A DNA stretch of 57,730 nucleotides from HGM11368 sp051883395 (GTDB lineage Bacteria; Bacillota; Clostridia; Christensenellales; UBA3700): positions 1-57,730 of the forward strand of contig JBJETQ010000028.1 in NCBI GenBank assembly GCA_051883395.1, written 5' to 3'. Shown here piece by piece: positions 42,886 to 51,631 of the stretch; position 1 is the stretch's first letter, and every line of letters begins with the position of its first letter. The position numbers and the translations under genes are program-made. Under the pieces are notes generated by a model, which made no database searches, was not told the origin of the DNA, and saw nothing but the letters and a program-made list of their open reading frames with translations.

Positions 42886-45306
42886 ATGCAAAATTTTACA
42901 GCGGAATGTGGAAAAGTTATGAATAAGGCAACGGAATACGCAGCGATGAGCGGCGGTCTGTTGGGTACGGAACATATCGTGTGCGGTATGATTGACGTGG
43001 AAGACAGTTATGCCGGCAAGCTGCTCAAAGACAGCGGTCTGACAAAGGAGCATATCGGCATGCTGGTGCAGTCGACGGCATACAATCAGTCGGTGTCGCT
43101 GAGCAATCGTACACGCAACGTAATTGCCAACGCCCAGATTCTTGCCGAAAGAGTGGGCGACCAATATATATCTTCGGACAAATTGCTGTTTGCGATTTTG
43201 TGCGAAAAGACTTCTTATGCCTACAAGGGGTTGGAGAGTTTTGGAGTAAATATCGAACTGCTCAAAGGCAAAATTATTCAGGATATAGAAAAGCAGAAGT
43301 CAGGAGTAAAAGGGTTTAACGCTTCGGGTTCTCATGACGACCAGCAGGGACAGGAGAGCGAAAAGAGCGACCTTGACAGCCTTGGCACAGACCTTACTCA
43401 AAAAGCCAGACAAGGCAAACTCGACCCTGTAATAGGAAGAAATAAGGAGATTGAGAGAATAGTACAGATTTTGAGTCGCAGAACGAAGAATAATCCTGTA
43501 CTAATCGGTGAGCCGGGCGTCGGTAAAAGTGCGGTCGTAGAAGGTCTGGCACAGGCCATCGTCAACGGCGACGTGCCTGAAATGCTGAAAGATAAAAAGG
43601 TGTTCAGCCTGGATATGGCAAGTCTTCTTGCAGGAACAAAATACAGGGGCGAATTTGAAGAAAGACTCAAAAACGCCATAGAAACTTTGAAAAAAGACGG
43701 CAACACCATATTGTTTATAGATGAAATTCATACCATAGTGGGCGCAGGTTCTACGGGAGAAAACGGTATGGATGCCGCCAATATTCTCAAACCGCAATTG
43801 GCAAGGGGAGAGTTGCAGACCATAGGCGCAACGACTCTGGACGAATATAGAAAATATATCGAAAAGGACAGCGCATTGGAAAGAAGATTTCAGCCTATCA
43901 CCGTTGACCCGCCTACCGTGGAAGATACTATTCTCATTCTCAAAGGTCTGAGAGAAAAGTATGAACAGCATCACAAAGTTACCATAACCGACGAAGCTAT
44001 AAAAGCGGCGGCAGAACTCAGCGACAGATATATCACCGACAGGTTTTTGCCAGATAAAGCCATTGACCTTATCGACGAAGCGGCAAGCCGCAAAAAGATA
44101 GGGGCCAACGTTGCGCCGAAAGAAGTAAAAGAAATAGAAGATAAGTTGGCAAGACTGAGAGTGGAATTGGAAGACGCCAAAAATCACAGCGAATATCTCA
44201 AATGCCACGATATTCAGCAGCAAATCAATACTCTCGAACAACAGTTGGAAGGACAAAAAGAAAAATGGAAGGACAGTCAGGTGGAACAGGAATTGTCAAT
44301 TGGCGAGCAGGAAATCGCACAGATTGTATCTTCCTGGACAGGTGTGCCTGTGGTAAAACTTACGCAGAGCGAGAGTGAAAAACTGCTTGACTTGGAAAAC
44401 GTTTTGCGCAAGAGAGTCGTAGGACAGGACGAAGCGGTCGAAGCCGTTGCCAAAGCCGTAAGAAGGGCAAGAGTAGGCATAAAAGACCCTAACAGACCAA
44501 TCGGCTCATTCATATTCCTTGGCCCTACCGGCGTGGGCAAAACGGAACTTTCCAAGGCGCTGGCGGAAGCGATGTTCGGCGACGAAAATCTGATGATAAG
44601 AGTGGATATGAGCGAATATATGGAAAAAATCAACGTGTCCAGACTCATCGGTTCGGCTCCGGGTTACGTCGGTTTTGACGAAGGCGGACAACTCACCGAA
44701 AAGGTAAGAAGAAAACCTTATTCCGTAATTTTGTTTGACGAAATAGAAAAGGCTCATCCCGACGTATTCAATATTATGTTGCAGATACTCGAAGACGGCA
44801 GACTGACCGATTCTCACGGAAGGGTGGTAAGCTTTAAGAATACCATAATCATCATGACTTCCAACATTGGCGCAGAAGAAATCAAGACTACCAGGAGTCT
44901 CGGATTCGGCGACAACAAAGACAGCTATGAAAATATGAGAGAAAGACAGATGGACGCCTTGAAAAAGGCTATGCGCCCTGAGTTTATCAATCGTATCGAC
45001 GACATTGTAATATTCCGTGCGTTGGAAAAGGACGATATGAAAAAAGTTGCGTCGCTCATCGTCGACAACCTTGTGGGCAGACTGGCGAAAAACGGATACA
45101 AACTTTCTGTAACTGACGCCGCAAAAGAGCTTGTAATCGAAAAGGGCGCAGACGCCCAGTACGGTGCAAGACCTTTGAGAAGGGCTGTGCAGAGAATGAT
45201 AGAAGACGAGTTGTCGGAGCGTATTCTCAAAGGCGAGTTTGAGATAGGCGACGAGATAGACGTGGACAGAGACCAGGACCAACTTACCTTTGTAAAAAAA
45301 GTATAA
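42886..45306 (+). CDS. clpC: AAA+ protein ClpC
   Basis: An 806-residue unfoldase. The N domain (FTAECGKVMNKATEYAA...), first AAA with GEPGVGKSAVVEG, the M domain with the UVR motif (ELEDAKNHSEYLKCHDIQQQ) that binds McsB and MecA-like adaptors, and the second AAA with GPTGVGKTELSKA follow in order. It feeds substrates to ClpP, which is not in this window. SD: AGGAGGTGAT, the strongest in the operon. Confidence 0.97.
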   Translation: MQNFTAECGKVMNKATEYAAMSGGLLGTEHIVCGMIDVEDSYAGKLLKDSGLTKEHIGMLVQSTAYNQSVSLSNRTRNVIANAQILAERVGDQYISSDKLLFAILCEKTSYAYKGLESFGVNIELLKGKIIQDIEKQKSGVKGFNASGSHDDQQGQESEKSDLDSLGTDLTQKARQGKLDPVIGRNKEIERIVQILSRRTKNNPVLIGEPGVGKSAVVEGLAQAIVNGDVPEMLKDKKVFSLDMASLLAGTKYRGEFEERLKNAIETLKKDGNTILFIDEIHTIVGAGSTGENGMDAANILKPQLARGELQTIGATTLDEYRKYIEKDSALERRFQPITVDPPTVEDTILILKGLREKYEQHHKVTITDEAIKAAAELSDRYITDRFLPDKAIDLIDEAASRKKIGANVAPKEVKEIEDKLARLRVELEDAKNHSEYLKCHDIQQQINTLEQQLEGQKEKWKDSQVEQELSIGEQEIAQIVSSWTGVPVVKLTQSESEKLLDLENVLRKRVVGQDEAVEAVAKAVRRARVGIKDPNRPIGSFIFLGPTGVGKTELSKALAEAMFGDENLMIRVDMSEYMEKINVSRLIGSAPGYVGFDEGGQLTEKVRRKPYSVILFDEIEKAHPDVFNIMLQILEDGRLTDSHGRVVSFKNTIIIMTSNIGAEEIKTTRSLGFGDNKDSYENMRERQMDALKKAMRPEFINRIDDIVIFRALEKDDMKKVASLIVDNLVGRLAKNGYKLSVTDAAKELVIEKGADAQYGARPLRRAVQRMIEDELSERILKGEFEIGDEIDVDRDQDQLTFVKKV

Positions 45307-45314
45307 ATAATTTC

Positions 45315-45344
45315 AAAAGCCCCCTTGAAGAGAGGGCTTTTGTA
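45315..45344 (+). terminator. Terminator of the ctsR-clpC operon
   Basis: AAAAGCCC with CCTT (45315-45326) pairs with GAGGGCTTTT, one mismatch, followed by TG. The loop contains TTGAAG, the -35 box of the next promoter. Confidence 0.85.
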
Positions 45345-45353
45345 TGTTATAAT
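45325..45353 (+). promoter_or_regulatory. Promoter of hpf, -35 in the terminator loop
   Basis: TTGAAG (45325-45330), 17 nt, TATAAT (45348-45353). The -35 lies in the loop of the clpC terminator. Confidence 0.75.
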
Positions 45354-45409
45354 CAAAGTACAAAAATGGTGCGACGTTGCAAGCTACTTAGCACCGCAAG
45401 GAGGACAAC

Positions 45410-45931
45410 ATGAGAGTAGAAATCGTATCTAAAAACTACAAGGTTTCGGACCACATCAAAGACGTTATCGAAATGAAACTGGAAAAATTTGCCAGATATT
45501 TTGAAGACGACGCACTTGCAAAAGTTATGCTCAAAGAAATCGGCAAAGAGAAGTACGTTATGGAAATTACCATTTTCTTTGGCGGCAATATGGTGAGAAG
45601 CGAAGTTATGTCCGACAATATGTACAACAATATAGACATAGCTCTCCCAAAGATTGAAGGACAGATAAGAAAGTATCGCACCAAGCTCGGTAAAATGAGA
45701 AAGAGCGCACTTGAAGCAGAGAGCCTTTACGAAATTCCACAAATCAAGGAGAAAGAACTTGTCAAGACCAAGTCTTTTGAACTCAAAAAAATCAGCGTAG
45801 CCGAAGCTATTGCAGAGATGGAGCTTGTCGACCACGACTTTTTTGCCTTTGTCAACGAGTCCAACGGCATGGTCAATATAGTTTATAGAAGAACCGACGG
45901 CAACGTAGGTCTGATAGATTTGGTATATTAA
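45410..45931 (+). CDS. hpf: Ribosome hibernation promoting factor, long form
   Basis: A 173-residue long HPF. The N-terminal domain (MRVEIVSKNYKVSDHIKDVIEMKLEK) binds the 30S decoding region. A linker leads to the C-terminal dimerisation domain (IVKTKSF-like start LVKTKSFELKKISVAEAIAEMELVDHDFFAFVNESN), which joins two ribosomes into 100S dimers. SD: AAGGAGG. It has its own promoter and terminator, next to the stress operon. Confidence 0.96.
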   Translation: MRVEIVSKNYKVSDHIKDVIEMKLEKFARYFEDDALAKVMLKEIGKEKYVMEITIFFGGNMVRSEVMSDNMYNNIDIALPKIEGQIRKYRTKLGKMRKSALEAESLYEIPQIKEKELVKTKSFELKKISVAEAIAEMELVDHDFFAFVNESNGMVNIVYRRTDGNVGLIDLVY

Positions 45932-45951
45932 TTACAGGTTTGATAGACACG

Positions 45952-45993
45952 CAGGCAACTTTTCTATACTTAGGAAAGGTTGCCTGTTTTTAT
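45952..45993 (+). terminator. Terminator of hpf
   Basis: CAGGCAAC (45952-45959) pairs with GTTGCCTG (45979-45986), the stem extends inward with TTTC and GAAA, and TTTTTAT follows. Confidence 0.92.
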
Positions 45994-46146
45994 AAGCGGC
46001 GGAATGCGAATATTTTTGTCTTATCGCTTGCAATTTGACGCAGGTAAGTATTAATATAAATAAGAAGATAAAACGAGCGGAATTGATAAGCGGATAACAA
46101 AAATCATCGCAAAAGTCGATACGTGTCGGATATTTGGAGTATAATT

Positions 46147-46644
46147 ATGCAAAAAGAATGGGAAATCGTACAGGTAGAAAAACAGGAGATTGAAACGTTC
46201 AGTCAATATGCCAAAGGAATATGGGGAGAATATTTTACCGCTCTGCTGAGTGGGGAACAAATAGCATATATGCTGGATATGTTTTTGTCCGTGGAAGTGT
46301 TGACAAAGCAGTTTGACGGCGATTATAAATACTTCTATTGCTATTATCGGGGCGAAAAAGTCGGATTTATCGGACTTGAATATGAAAAGGACGCATTGTT
46401 TTTGTCAAAACTCTACCTGTCAAAAGAATTCAGGGGCAGGGGGCTTGCCAGTCGTATGTTTGCATTTATCGAACAGCAGGCAAAGTCATGCGGACTCAAC
46501 AGAATTTATCTCACCTGCAACAAATACAACAAACATTCTTTGGACGTTTACGCCGCCAAAGGCTTTGAAATAGTCGAAAGCGTCATGACAGACATAGGAC
46601 AAGGCTTTGTGATGGACGATTACGTGCTGGAAAAGAAATTATAA
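46147..46644 (+). CDS. GNAT family N-acetyltransferase
   Basis: A 165-residue acetyltransferase. DALFLSKLYLSKEFRGRGLASRMFAFIEQQA has the core strand and the acetyl-CoA loop RGRGLA, and LTCNKYNKHSLDVYAAKGFEIVES is the motif B segment. The substrate is unknown. The ATG at 46147 follows GGAG with 8-nt spacing. A TATAAT string overlaps this spacing but would start transcription after the ATG, so it is not its promoter. Confidence 0.9.
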   Translation: MQKEWEIVQVEKQEIETFSQYAKGIWGEYFTALLSGEQIAYMLDMFLSVEVLTKQFDGDYKYFYCYYRGEKVGFIGLEYEKDALFLSKLYLSKEFRGRGLASRMFAFIEQQAKSCGLNRIYLTCNKYNKHSLDVYAAKGFEIVESVMTDIGQGFVMDDYVLEKKL

Positions 46645-46650
46645 TTATTA

Positions 46651-46679
46651 TGGACACGGCGTCGCCGTTGTGTTATATT
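46651..46679 (+). promoter_or_regulatory. Promoter of the M60-like lipoprotein, leaderless geometry
   Basis: TGGACA (46651-46656), 17 nt, TATATT (46674-46679). The ATG is at 46686, 6 nt later, where transcription should begin. There is no SD. Confidence 0.7.
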
Positions 46680-46685
46680 GGGTAT

Positions 46686-49600
46686 ATGAAGAAAAAGAGA
46701 ATTTTTACTGTTTTGTCAGTCGTACTGGCGCTTTGCGTCGGATTGGTATTTTTGTGCGGCTGCAAGGCGGAAGAACAGAGACTGGTCTACAACGATAAGG
46801 TCGAAGGTCGTTACGCAGACGGAATAAGCATTGTCAATACTGTCAATGCTCCCGATTATGCTGTGGAATATCAGGGAAAAGCCAGAGTGGAACAGTTGAT
46901 GTACGTTGACAATACCGTCAAAGGACTGCATCTGACGGGACTGTATCTGCCTGCCGGCGAGACAATAAGCATCACCGTATCGGCGGAAGTGGCACAAAAA
47001 AGCCATAAGATTGTCATCAATTCTCTTACAGGCGGACAGGAAGTTGTGGAGCTTGACAGCGTAAGAACTCAATATACTTCTCCGACAGGCGGCAGAGTGG
47101 ATATTAAGGTCGACGGGGCAGTGGAAGAAAGAAACGTATTCGAAGTAAAAATTTCGGGTTGCGTAAGAATGCCGTTCTATCGTCTTGGCGTGGACAACGA
47201 CAAACCGCAATCGCAGGATAAGGGCTGGGCAACGCTTGACTGCGGCAATATGCGATTCGTATTTCCTGCCGATATGCTGGACGATATAAATCAACTTGAC
47301 AAGAGTCTTACCTGGTGGCGTTCTGCCGTAGAAGCTATGTGCATGATGACGGGAACTAAATTTATCGACGGAGATTTGTCCCCGATAATCGTGTACGTCG
47401 CACCGGAATTTGAGAATTCTTACAGAGAGTGGAATAAGAGCGAAAAGTATATAAAAATTTCTAGAAGTGCATTTGAAGGTATGATAGATTATGACTGTCT
47501 CAAAACAGGCGGTGCAAAATCGTTGCTCGACATTTTAGGTGAAATGATGGCAGACGGAGCAGACGGCTATAATCAGGGTCCGCTTGCAGGTAAACTAGGC
47601 AAGGTGTTGTCCAATCTAACCTATATAATAATGACCGACAACGTCAAAGACGGCGAGTATAACGGAATTGCCAATTCGTATAATCAACTTAGCGCAGTTG
47701 TCAACGGAGAGAGCATAGAGAGCAGCAATATAGAAGTATTTTTTGACGGACTGCTGCACAGCTTTGGCGTGGAAAAGACGATAAACGCTCTTGAACAATA
47801 TAAATTTACCATGACTCAAAGCTACGAAGGCGACAAGTGGAGCAAATATATCGAAGAAGTGAGCAAGTCGTGCAGAGACGGAGACGAAAGCAAGCTTTTG
47901 TTTGGTGCAGACCTTTCGTATTATTGTCAATGGCTGGATATGGACGTGTCGGATGAGTGCAAGGCGGCTATTGCCGATTTGCCTTTGTACGTGCCTGTTC
48001 AGTCAACTTATGCGGTGGGCGGCGGCGAAAGCTGTCAGACGGGAATCAGTCTCGAATTGGGACAGAAAACGGTACTGGACTTTGCGTCTTCGCTTGTTTC
48101 TCCTATATCAGGTTGGAAGGTGGAGAGTGTAGAAGGCAACGGCTGGAAACCTACCGAAAGCGGAAAGTATGAATATACGCCTTCCGCAGACAGATTGGTG
48201 GACGAATATAAAGTAAATCTTACCAACGGAGAATTGAAGACAACCCTGTACGGACGAGTTACCGTCAACGTGCAGGTAGCTTCTTACAGCGTATACAGGG
48301 ATACGCAATACAGAGACGTGGACAAAGCCATCAAAGGCACAGCCGGTATGACGCCAAGTTTTGCCGAAAGCATATCGAAAGCCGAAGTTCCCGAAGAAAG
48401 CGAAGCCGACGAGAGCAAATATTCTTTTGGGGTTACCAAAGGCAGCATGCAGGTAAACGAGAGCGGCAAATACGTCTTTTATCTCAAAAGCAAAGGTCTG
48501 GTCAAAGTCAACTTCGGCGTGAGCGAGTTTATGTTCGAGATGTTCAACAACTATCTCACCGTAAGCGACTATACGCAGGAACTCAAATACGAAGTGCAAC
48601 TGGACAAGGATAAAGTGTATAATTACGAAATATACGTCCTGTCTACGCAAGGCGGCGGTTGGGCAACTATTGGAATAGAAAACTCTACGGGAAAAATAGA
48701 AGATTTAGGCGAAAAATATATCGTATTCAGCAATATGAGCGCAGACGACGTGGTCAATTATGACAGCCCTGTCATAGATATACAGGATATAGATTTGCAT
48801 CAACAGGTATATGCCGATTATCTTGCTACAAGATGGTTGGTCATCGATGCGCCCGAAACAAAAGAAACCAGCGCAAATATTTATCTGTTTGACGACAACA
48901 ACGCCACGTATTTTGAAGCGCAACAACAAAGCGACGAGTACGTTATTTGTTTCGATATGCAGTCAGTAAGAGAAATCGAATATCTCTCCGTTGGCGTCAA
49001 GACCGATATGCTGGGCGCTACCGTGGAGATAGAAACGGGCAACGACACGGACAATATGACTGTGAGCGCAGACGGAGTTCTGACGACGATAGACAACGTA
49101 TTTGAACTGACCGAGAGCGTCAACTGCCGATACGTCAGACTGACGATAAAAAAGAACGAAAACTTTGAATGTGCAATATCGGGCATATCCGTAGGCAGAA
49201 TAATGAGCGAGAGCAGAATAGTGCCTAATACCAGTACGGATATTTTGTATCAGGGAGAATGGGTCAACATCAACAAATATTCGGCTGTCAACGGTTCTCT
49301 TGCAAGCAATGCAGACAAAAATTGTGCTTTGGAGTATGAGTTTTACGGTTCCATGATTTCCGTCTACGCCACCAAAGACGCAAGTTTCGGCCATGCAAAA
49401 GTCTATATCGACGGCAAGGAACATTCCATCATCGACTTGTCGAGCGACGTCGCTCGGTGCGGAGAAAGGGTATTTTTGCAGGAGTTTGACGGTATGGGAC
49501 TGCATACGATAAAAATCGTTCCTGTCGACGACGATAAAATCAATATCGACTATCTGACGGTGATAGAAGGCGAAAGACCTGCCCAGCAGGCTCCTAAGTT

Positions 49601-49712
49601 CAATTATTGGCTTATGTCTATCATTCCTGCCGTGGCGTTGGTGGGCTTTATCGCTGCTCTGATAGCCGACAAAGTGTCTAAAAACAAAAAGAAACAAAAA
49701 AGAATGAAATGA
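46686..49712 (+). CDS. Lipoprotein with degenerate M60-like peptidase domain and C-terminal membrane anchor
   Basis: A 1008-residue surface protein. A lipoprotein signal ends FLCGC (C26). TGLYLPAGETISITVS is the N-terminal segment that comes before the M60/enhancin peptidase domain. The stretch where HExxH is expected reads GEMMA (285-289) with both His absent. Carbohydrate-binding-like beta domains follow: a PA14/discoidin-type region and an F5/8-like domain (about 700-860). The C terminus has a membrane helix (974-994) and a basic tail KNKKKQKRMK. A lipid anchor and a C-terminal helix in one protein is unusual. The family call is based on pattern only; function is unknown, mucin or glycan binding is a guess. 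Confidence 0.65.
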   Translation: MKKKRIFTVLSVVLALCVGLVFLCGCKAEEQRLVYNDKVEGRYADGISIVNTVNAPDYAVEYQGKARVEQLMYVDNTVKGLHLTGLYLPAGETISITVSAEVAQKSHKIVINSLTGGQEVVELDSVRTQYTSPTGGRVDIKVDGAVEERNVFEVKISGCVRMPFYRLGVDNDKPQSQDKGWATLDCGNMRFVFPADMLDDINQLDKSLTWWRSAVEAMCMMTGTKFIDGDLSPIIVYVAPEFENSYREWNKSEKYIKISRSAFEGMIDYDCLKTGGAKSLLDILGEMMADGADGYNQGPLAGKLGKVLSNLTYIIMTDNVKDGEYNGIANSYNQLSAVVNGESIESSNIEVFFDGLLHSFGVEKTINALEQYKFTMTQSYEGDKWSKYIEEVSKSCRDGDESKLLFGADLSYYCQWLDMDVSDECKAAIADLPLYVPVQSTYAVGGGESCQTGISLELGQKTVLDFASSLVSPISGWKVESVEGNGWKPTESGKYEYTPSADRLVDEYKVNLTNGELKTTLYGRVTVNVQVASYSVYRDTQYRDVDKAIKGTAGMTPSFAESISKAEVPEESEADESKYSFGVTKGSMQVNESGKYVFYLKSKGLVKVNFGVSEFMFEMFNNYLTVSDYTQELKYEVQLDKDKVYNYEIYVLSTQGGGWATIGIENSTGKIEDLGEKYIVFSNMSADDVVNYDSPVIDIQDIDLHQQVYADYLATRWLVIDAPETKETSANIYLFDDNNATYFEAQQQSDEYVICFDMQSVREIEYLSVGVKTDMLGATVEIETGNDTDNMTVSADGVLTTIDNVFELTESVNCRYVRLTIKKNENFECAISGISVGRIMSESRIVPNTSTDILYQGEWVNINKYSAVNGSLASNADKNCALEYEFYGSMISVYATKDASFGHAKVYIDGKEHSIIDLSSDVARCGERVFLQEFDGMGLHTIKIVPVDDDKINIDYLTVIEGERPAQQAPKFNYWLMSIIPAVALVGFIAALIADKVSKNKKKQKRMK

Positions 49713-49743
49713 GTATTTAATCCGATACGTATCGACATTTTTG

Positions 49744-49772
49744 CGCACCGCAATATTATAGCGGTGCGTTTT
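49744..49772 (+). terminator. Terminator of the M60-like lipoprotein gene
   Basis: CGCACCGC (49744-49751) pairs with GCGGTGCG (49761-49768), loop AATATTATA, tail TTTTG. Confidence 0.88.
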
Positions 49773-49865
49773 GATTGTGTAAGCGAATACAAAAACAGGA
49801 GCATACTATAAAGTATGGAGAAGGCGAAGATTTTTGCAAATAAGCCTTGTCGCCCCCTAAAATAT

Positions 49866-49894
49866 TTGACACTCGTCAGTCAAGGGGCTATAAT
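49866..49894 (+). promoter_or_regulatory. Consensus promoter of the antiporter gene
   Basis: TTGACA (49866-49871), a 17-nt spacer and TATAAT (49889-49894): full consensus. The leader would be about 29 nt. Confidence 0.88.
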
Positions 49895-49929
49895 TATGAC
49901 GACTAAAAAGGAGATACGAAAGAAATAGT

Positions 49930-51342
49930 ATGGACTACACGTTTTTATTGGTACTGGCAGTAATTCTATTTTCAACAAAACTGTTGGGCATAGCTATGAA
50001 AAAACTCGGCTTGCCACAGGTTTTGGGATATTTGTTGGCAGGTATCATTCTCGGAGCAACGGGGTTGGTAAAAAGGTCGACGGAATTGACGATATTTGCC
50101 ACCATAGGCGTCAACCTGATTATGTTTTCGGCGGGATTGGAAACCAATCTCAAAGAAATTAAAAGGAATGGAGCGGCGTCCGTACTGATTACGTCTCTCG
50201 GAGTTATCGTTCCTATGGTCGTGGGCTTCGGAGTGTCGTGGATAATTCCGGGGCTTGAAATGAAGGAGAGATGGTTTTTCGGAGTTATCCTTACGGCAAC
50301 GTCGGTAGGAATTACTGTTGCTTGTCTCAAAGAATTGGGAGTATTGCACGGCAAAGTGGGAGCGTCGATTATTACGGCGGCCGTGTTGGACGATATTATC
50401 GGTATAGTCATATTGGCGTTTTTTACGGCGGAAGCAAAAGACGAACATCTGGGAGTCAAAATCATCAAGGCTTTCGGCGGAGATATGAGCAATCTGGCAG
50501 GCGTTGCTGTGCTTCTCAACGTGGTATTGTTCTTTGCGATGGGCATAGGACTGGGGCTGCTGGTACACTATGCTTTCAAACTGCTCAGCAAGAGATTTCC
50601 GCATACGAGAAGACTGTCGGCGTTCGGACTTGTTCTTTGCTTTTTGTATGCCGGAGCGGCAGAAAAGTTTTTTGGAGTCGCTGCGATTACGGGTTCTTTC
50701 CTGGCGGGCATGATGCTGTCTAATATGCAGGAGACGGAATACGTGGAAAGAAGGATAGATATAAGCGCATACATGCTCTTTTCACCTATATTCTTTGCAA
50801 ATATAGGTATTTCGCTCGATTACGCTTCGCTTGTCGACAATATCAACGCAAGATTGGTGCTGTTTTCGTTGGCATTTGTGATATGCGGAATGCTGGCAAA
50901 AGTAATAGGTTGCGGAGCAGGTGCGGCGGCATTTAAGTATAAGCCTAACCAGAGTCTGAAAGTCGGCGTGGGCATGATGGTAAGGGGAGAAGTCTGCCTT
51001 ATCGTTGCGCAGACGGGACAAAGAGCAGGAATTATCGATTCGCAGTATTTTCCTGCAATAATATTGCTTATCGTAGCTTCTTCTATCGCTACGCCGTTGA
51101 TACTCAAAGTATTGTTTAAGAAATATCCTAACGAACCGCTTGACGAAAACAAGATAGGCGCAATAGATACGGTTGTCAAGGTTGACGCCGCAATGAGCGA
51201 AGTACGAGACTTTTTGGGCGGAATGGAAGTGAAGAAGATAGAAGTCAAACCCCACACCCAGAGAGAAGCGATGCGGAGCGAGAATAAAGCAGGCGAAAGC
51301 CCGACAGGAGCGGACGATACTCAGAACAAAGAAACGAAATAA
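49930..51342 (+). CDS. CPA2 family cation:proton antiporter
   Basis: A 470-residue membrane protein with about 12 helices (FSTKLLGIAMKKLGLPQVLGYLLAGIILG start). The CPA2 double aspartate is D154-D155 in AAVLDDIIG, which fits electrogenic Na+/H+ exchange; K+ exchange in the Kef manner is possible. The C-terminal cytoplasmic tail of about 70 residues is acidic and unstructured, with no NAD-binding RCK domain. The nearest AAGGAG is 17 nt away, too far, so the start is uncertain by a few codons. It lies between two large lipoprotein genes. Confidence 0.9.
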   Translation: MDYTFLLVLAVILFSTKLLGIAMKKLGLPQVLGYLLAGIILGATGLVKRSTELTIFATIGVNLIMFSAGLETNLKEIKRNGAASVLITSLGVIVPMVVGFGVSWIIPGLEMKERWFFGVILTATSVGITVACLKELGVLHGKVGASIITAAVLDDIIGIVILAFFTAEAKDEHLGVKIIKAFGGDMSNLAGVAVLLNVVLFFAMGIGLGLLVHYAFKLLSKRFPHTRRLSAFGLVLCFLYAGAAEKFFGVAAITGSFLAGMMLSNMQETEYVERRIDISAYMLFSPIFFANIGISLDYASLVDNINARLVLFSLAFVICGMLAKVIGCGAGAAAFKYKPNQSLKVGVGMMVRGEVCLIVAQTGQRAGIIDSQYFPAIILLIVASSIATPLILKVLFKKYPNEPLDENKIGAIDTVVKVDAAMSEVRDFLGGMEVKKIEVKPHTQREAMRSENKAGESPTGADDTQNKETK

Positions 51343-51366
51343 TAAAACTTTTGAAGCATAATGTAA

Positions 51367-51403
51367 CGGCATGGCGCAGTATATCGCTATGCCGATTTTT
51401 TTC
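51367..51403 (+). terminator. Terminator of the antiporter gene
   Basis: CGGCATGGCG (51367-51376) pairs with CGCTATGCCG (51385-51394), tail ATTTTTTTC. Confidence 0.9.
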
Positions 51404-51465
51404 GTTATTGTATTAGAATAGTAAAAAAAACTTTGACGATAAAATAATAATATGGCAGTATATGC

Positions 51466-51481
51466 AATCTGTTAACAGATT
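51466..51481. repeat. Perfect 16-bp palindrome
   Basis: AATCTGTTAACAGATT is identical on both strands. It lies about 115 nt upstream of the next promoter, in a stretch with no gene (51404-51596). It could be an operator. Confidence 0.5.
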
Positions 51482-51596
51482 TTAAAAATCAAATGCAAGG
51501 TAATGTCGGAGAAGACAAAATAACGAATATATTGCTATTGAAAAAGGTCGTCGGCGTAACGAAGGAGACAAATTGACGCAAATGTCGGCTTTGGTG

Positions 51597-51625
51597 TTGA
51601 AAAATATTTGCGGGCGTGTTATTAT
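51597..51625 (+). promoter_or_regulatory. Promoter of the transglutaminase-like lipoprotein, leaderless geometry
   Basis: TTGAAA (51597-51602), 17 nt, TATTAT (51620-51625), then 6 nt to the ATG at 51632. No SD. Confidence 0.75.
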
Positions 51626-51631
51626 ATTAAT

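Noticed and set aside
46140..46145. TATAAT as promoter of the second GNAT gene
   Set aside because: It ends 1 nt before the ATG, so transcription would start inside the gene. GGAG upstream gives normal initiation.
49896..49928. 10-codon upstream open frame before the antiporter
   Set aside because: Its ATG lies before the predicted transcription start, so it would not be on the mRNA.
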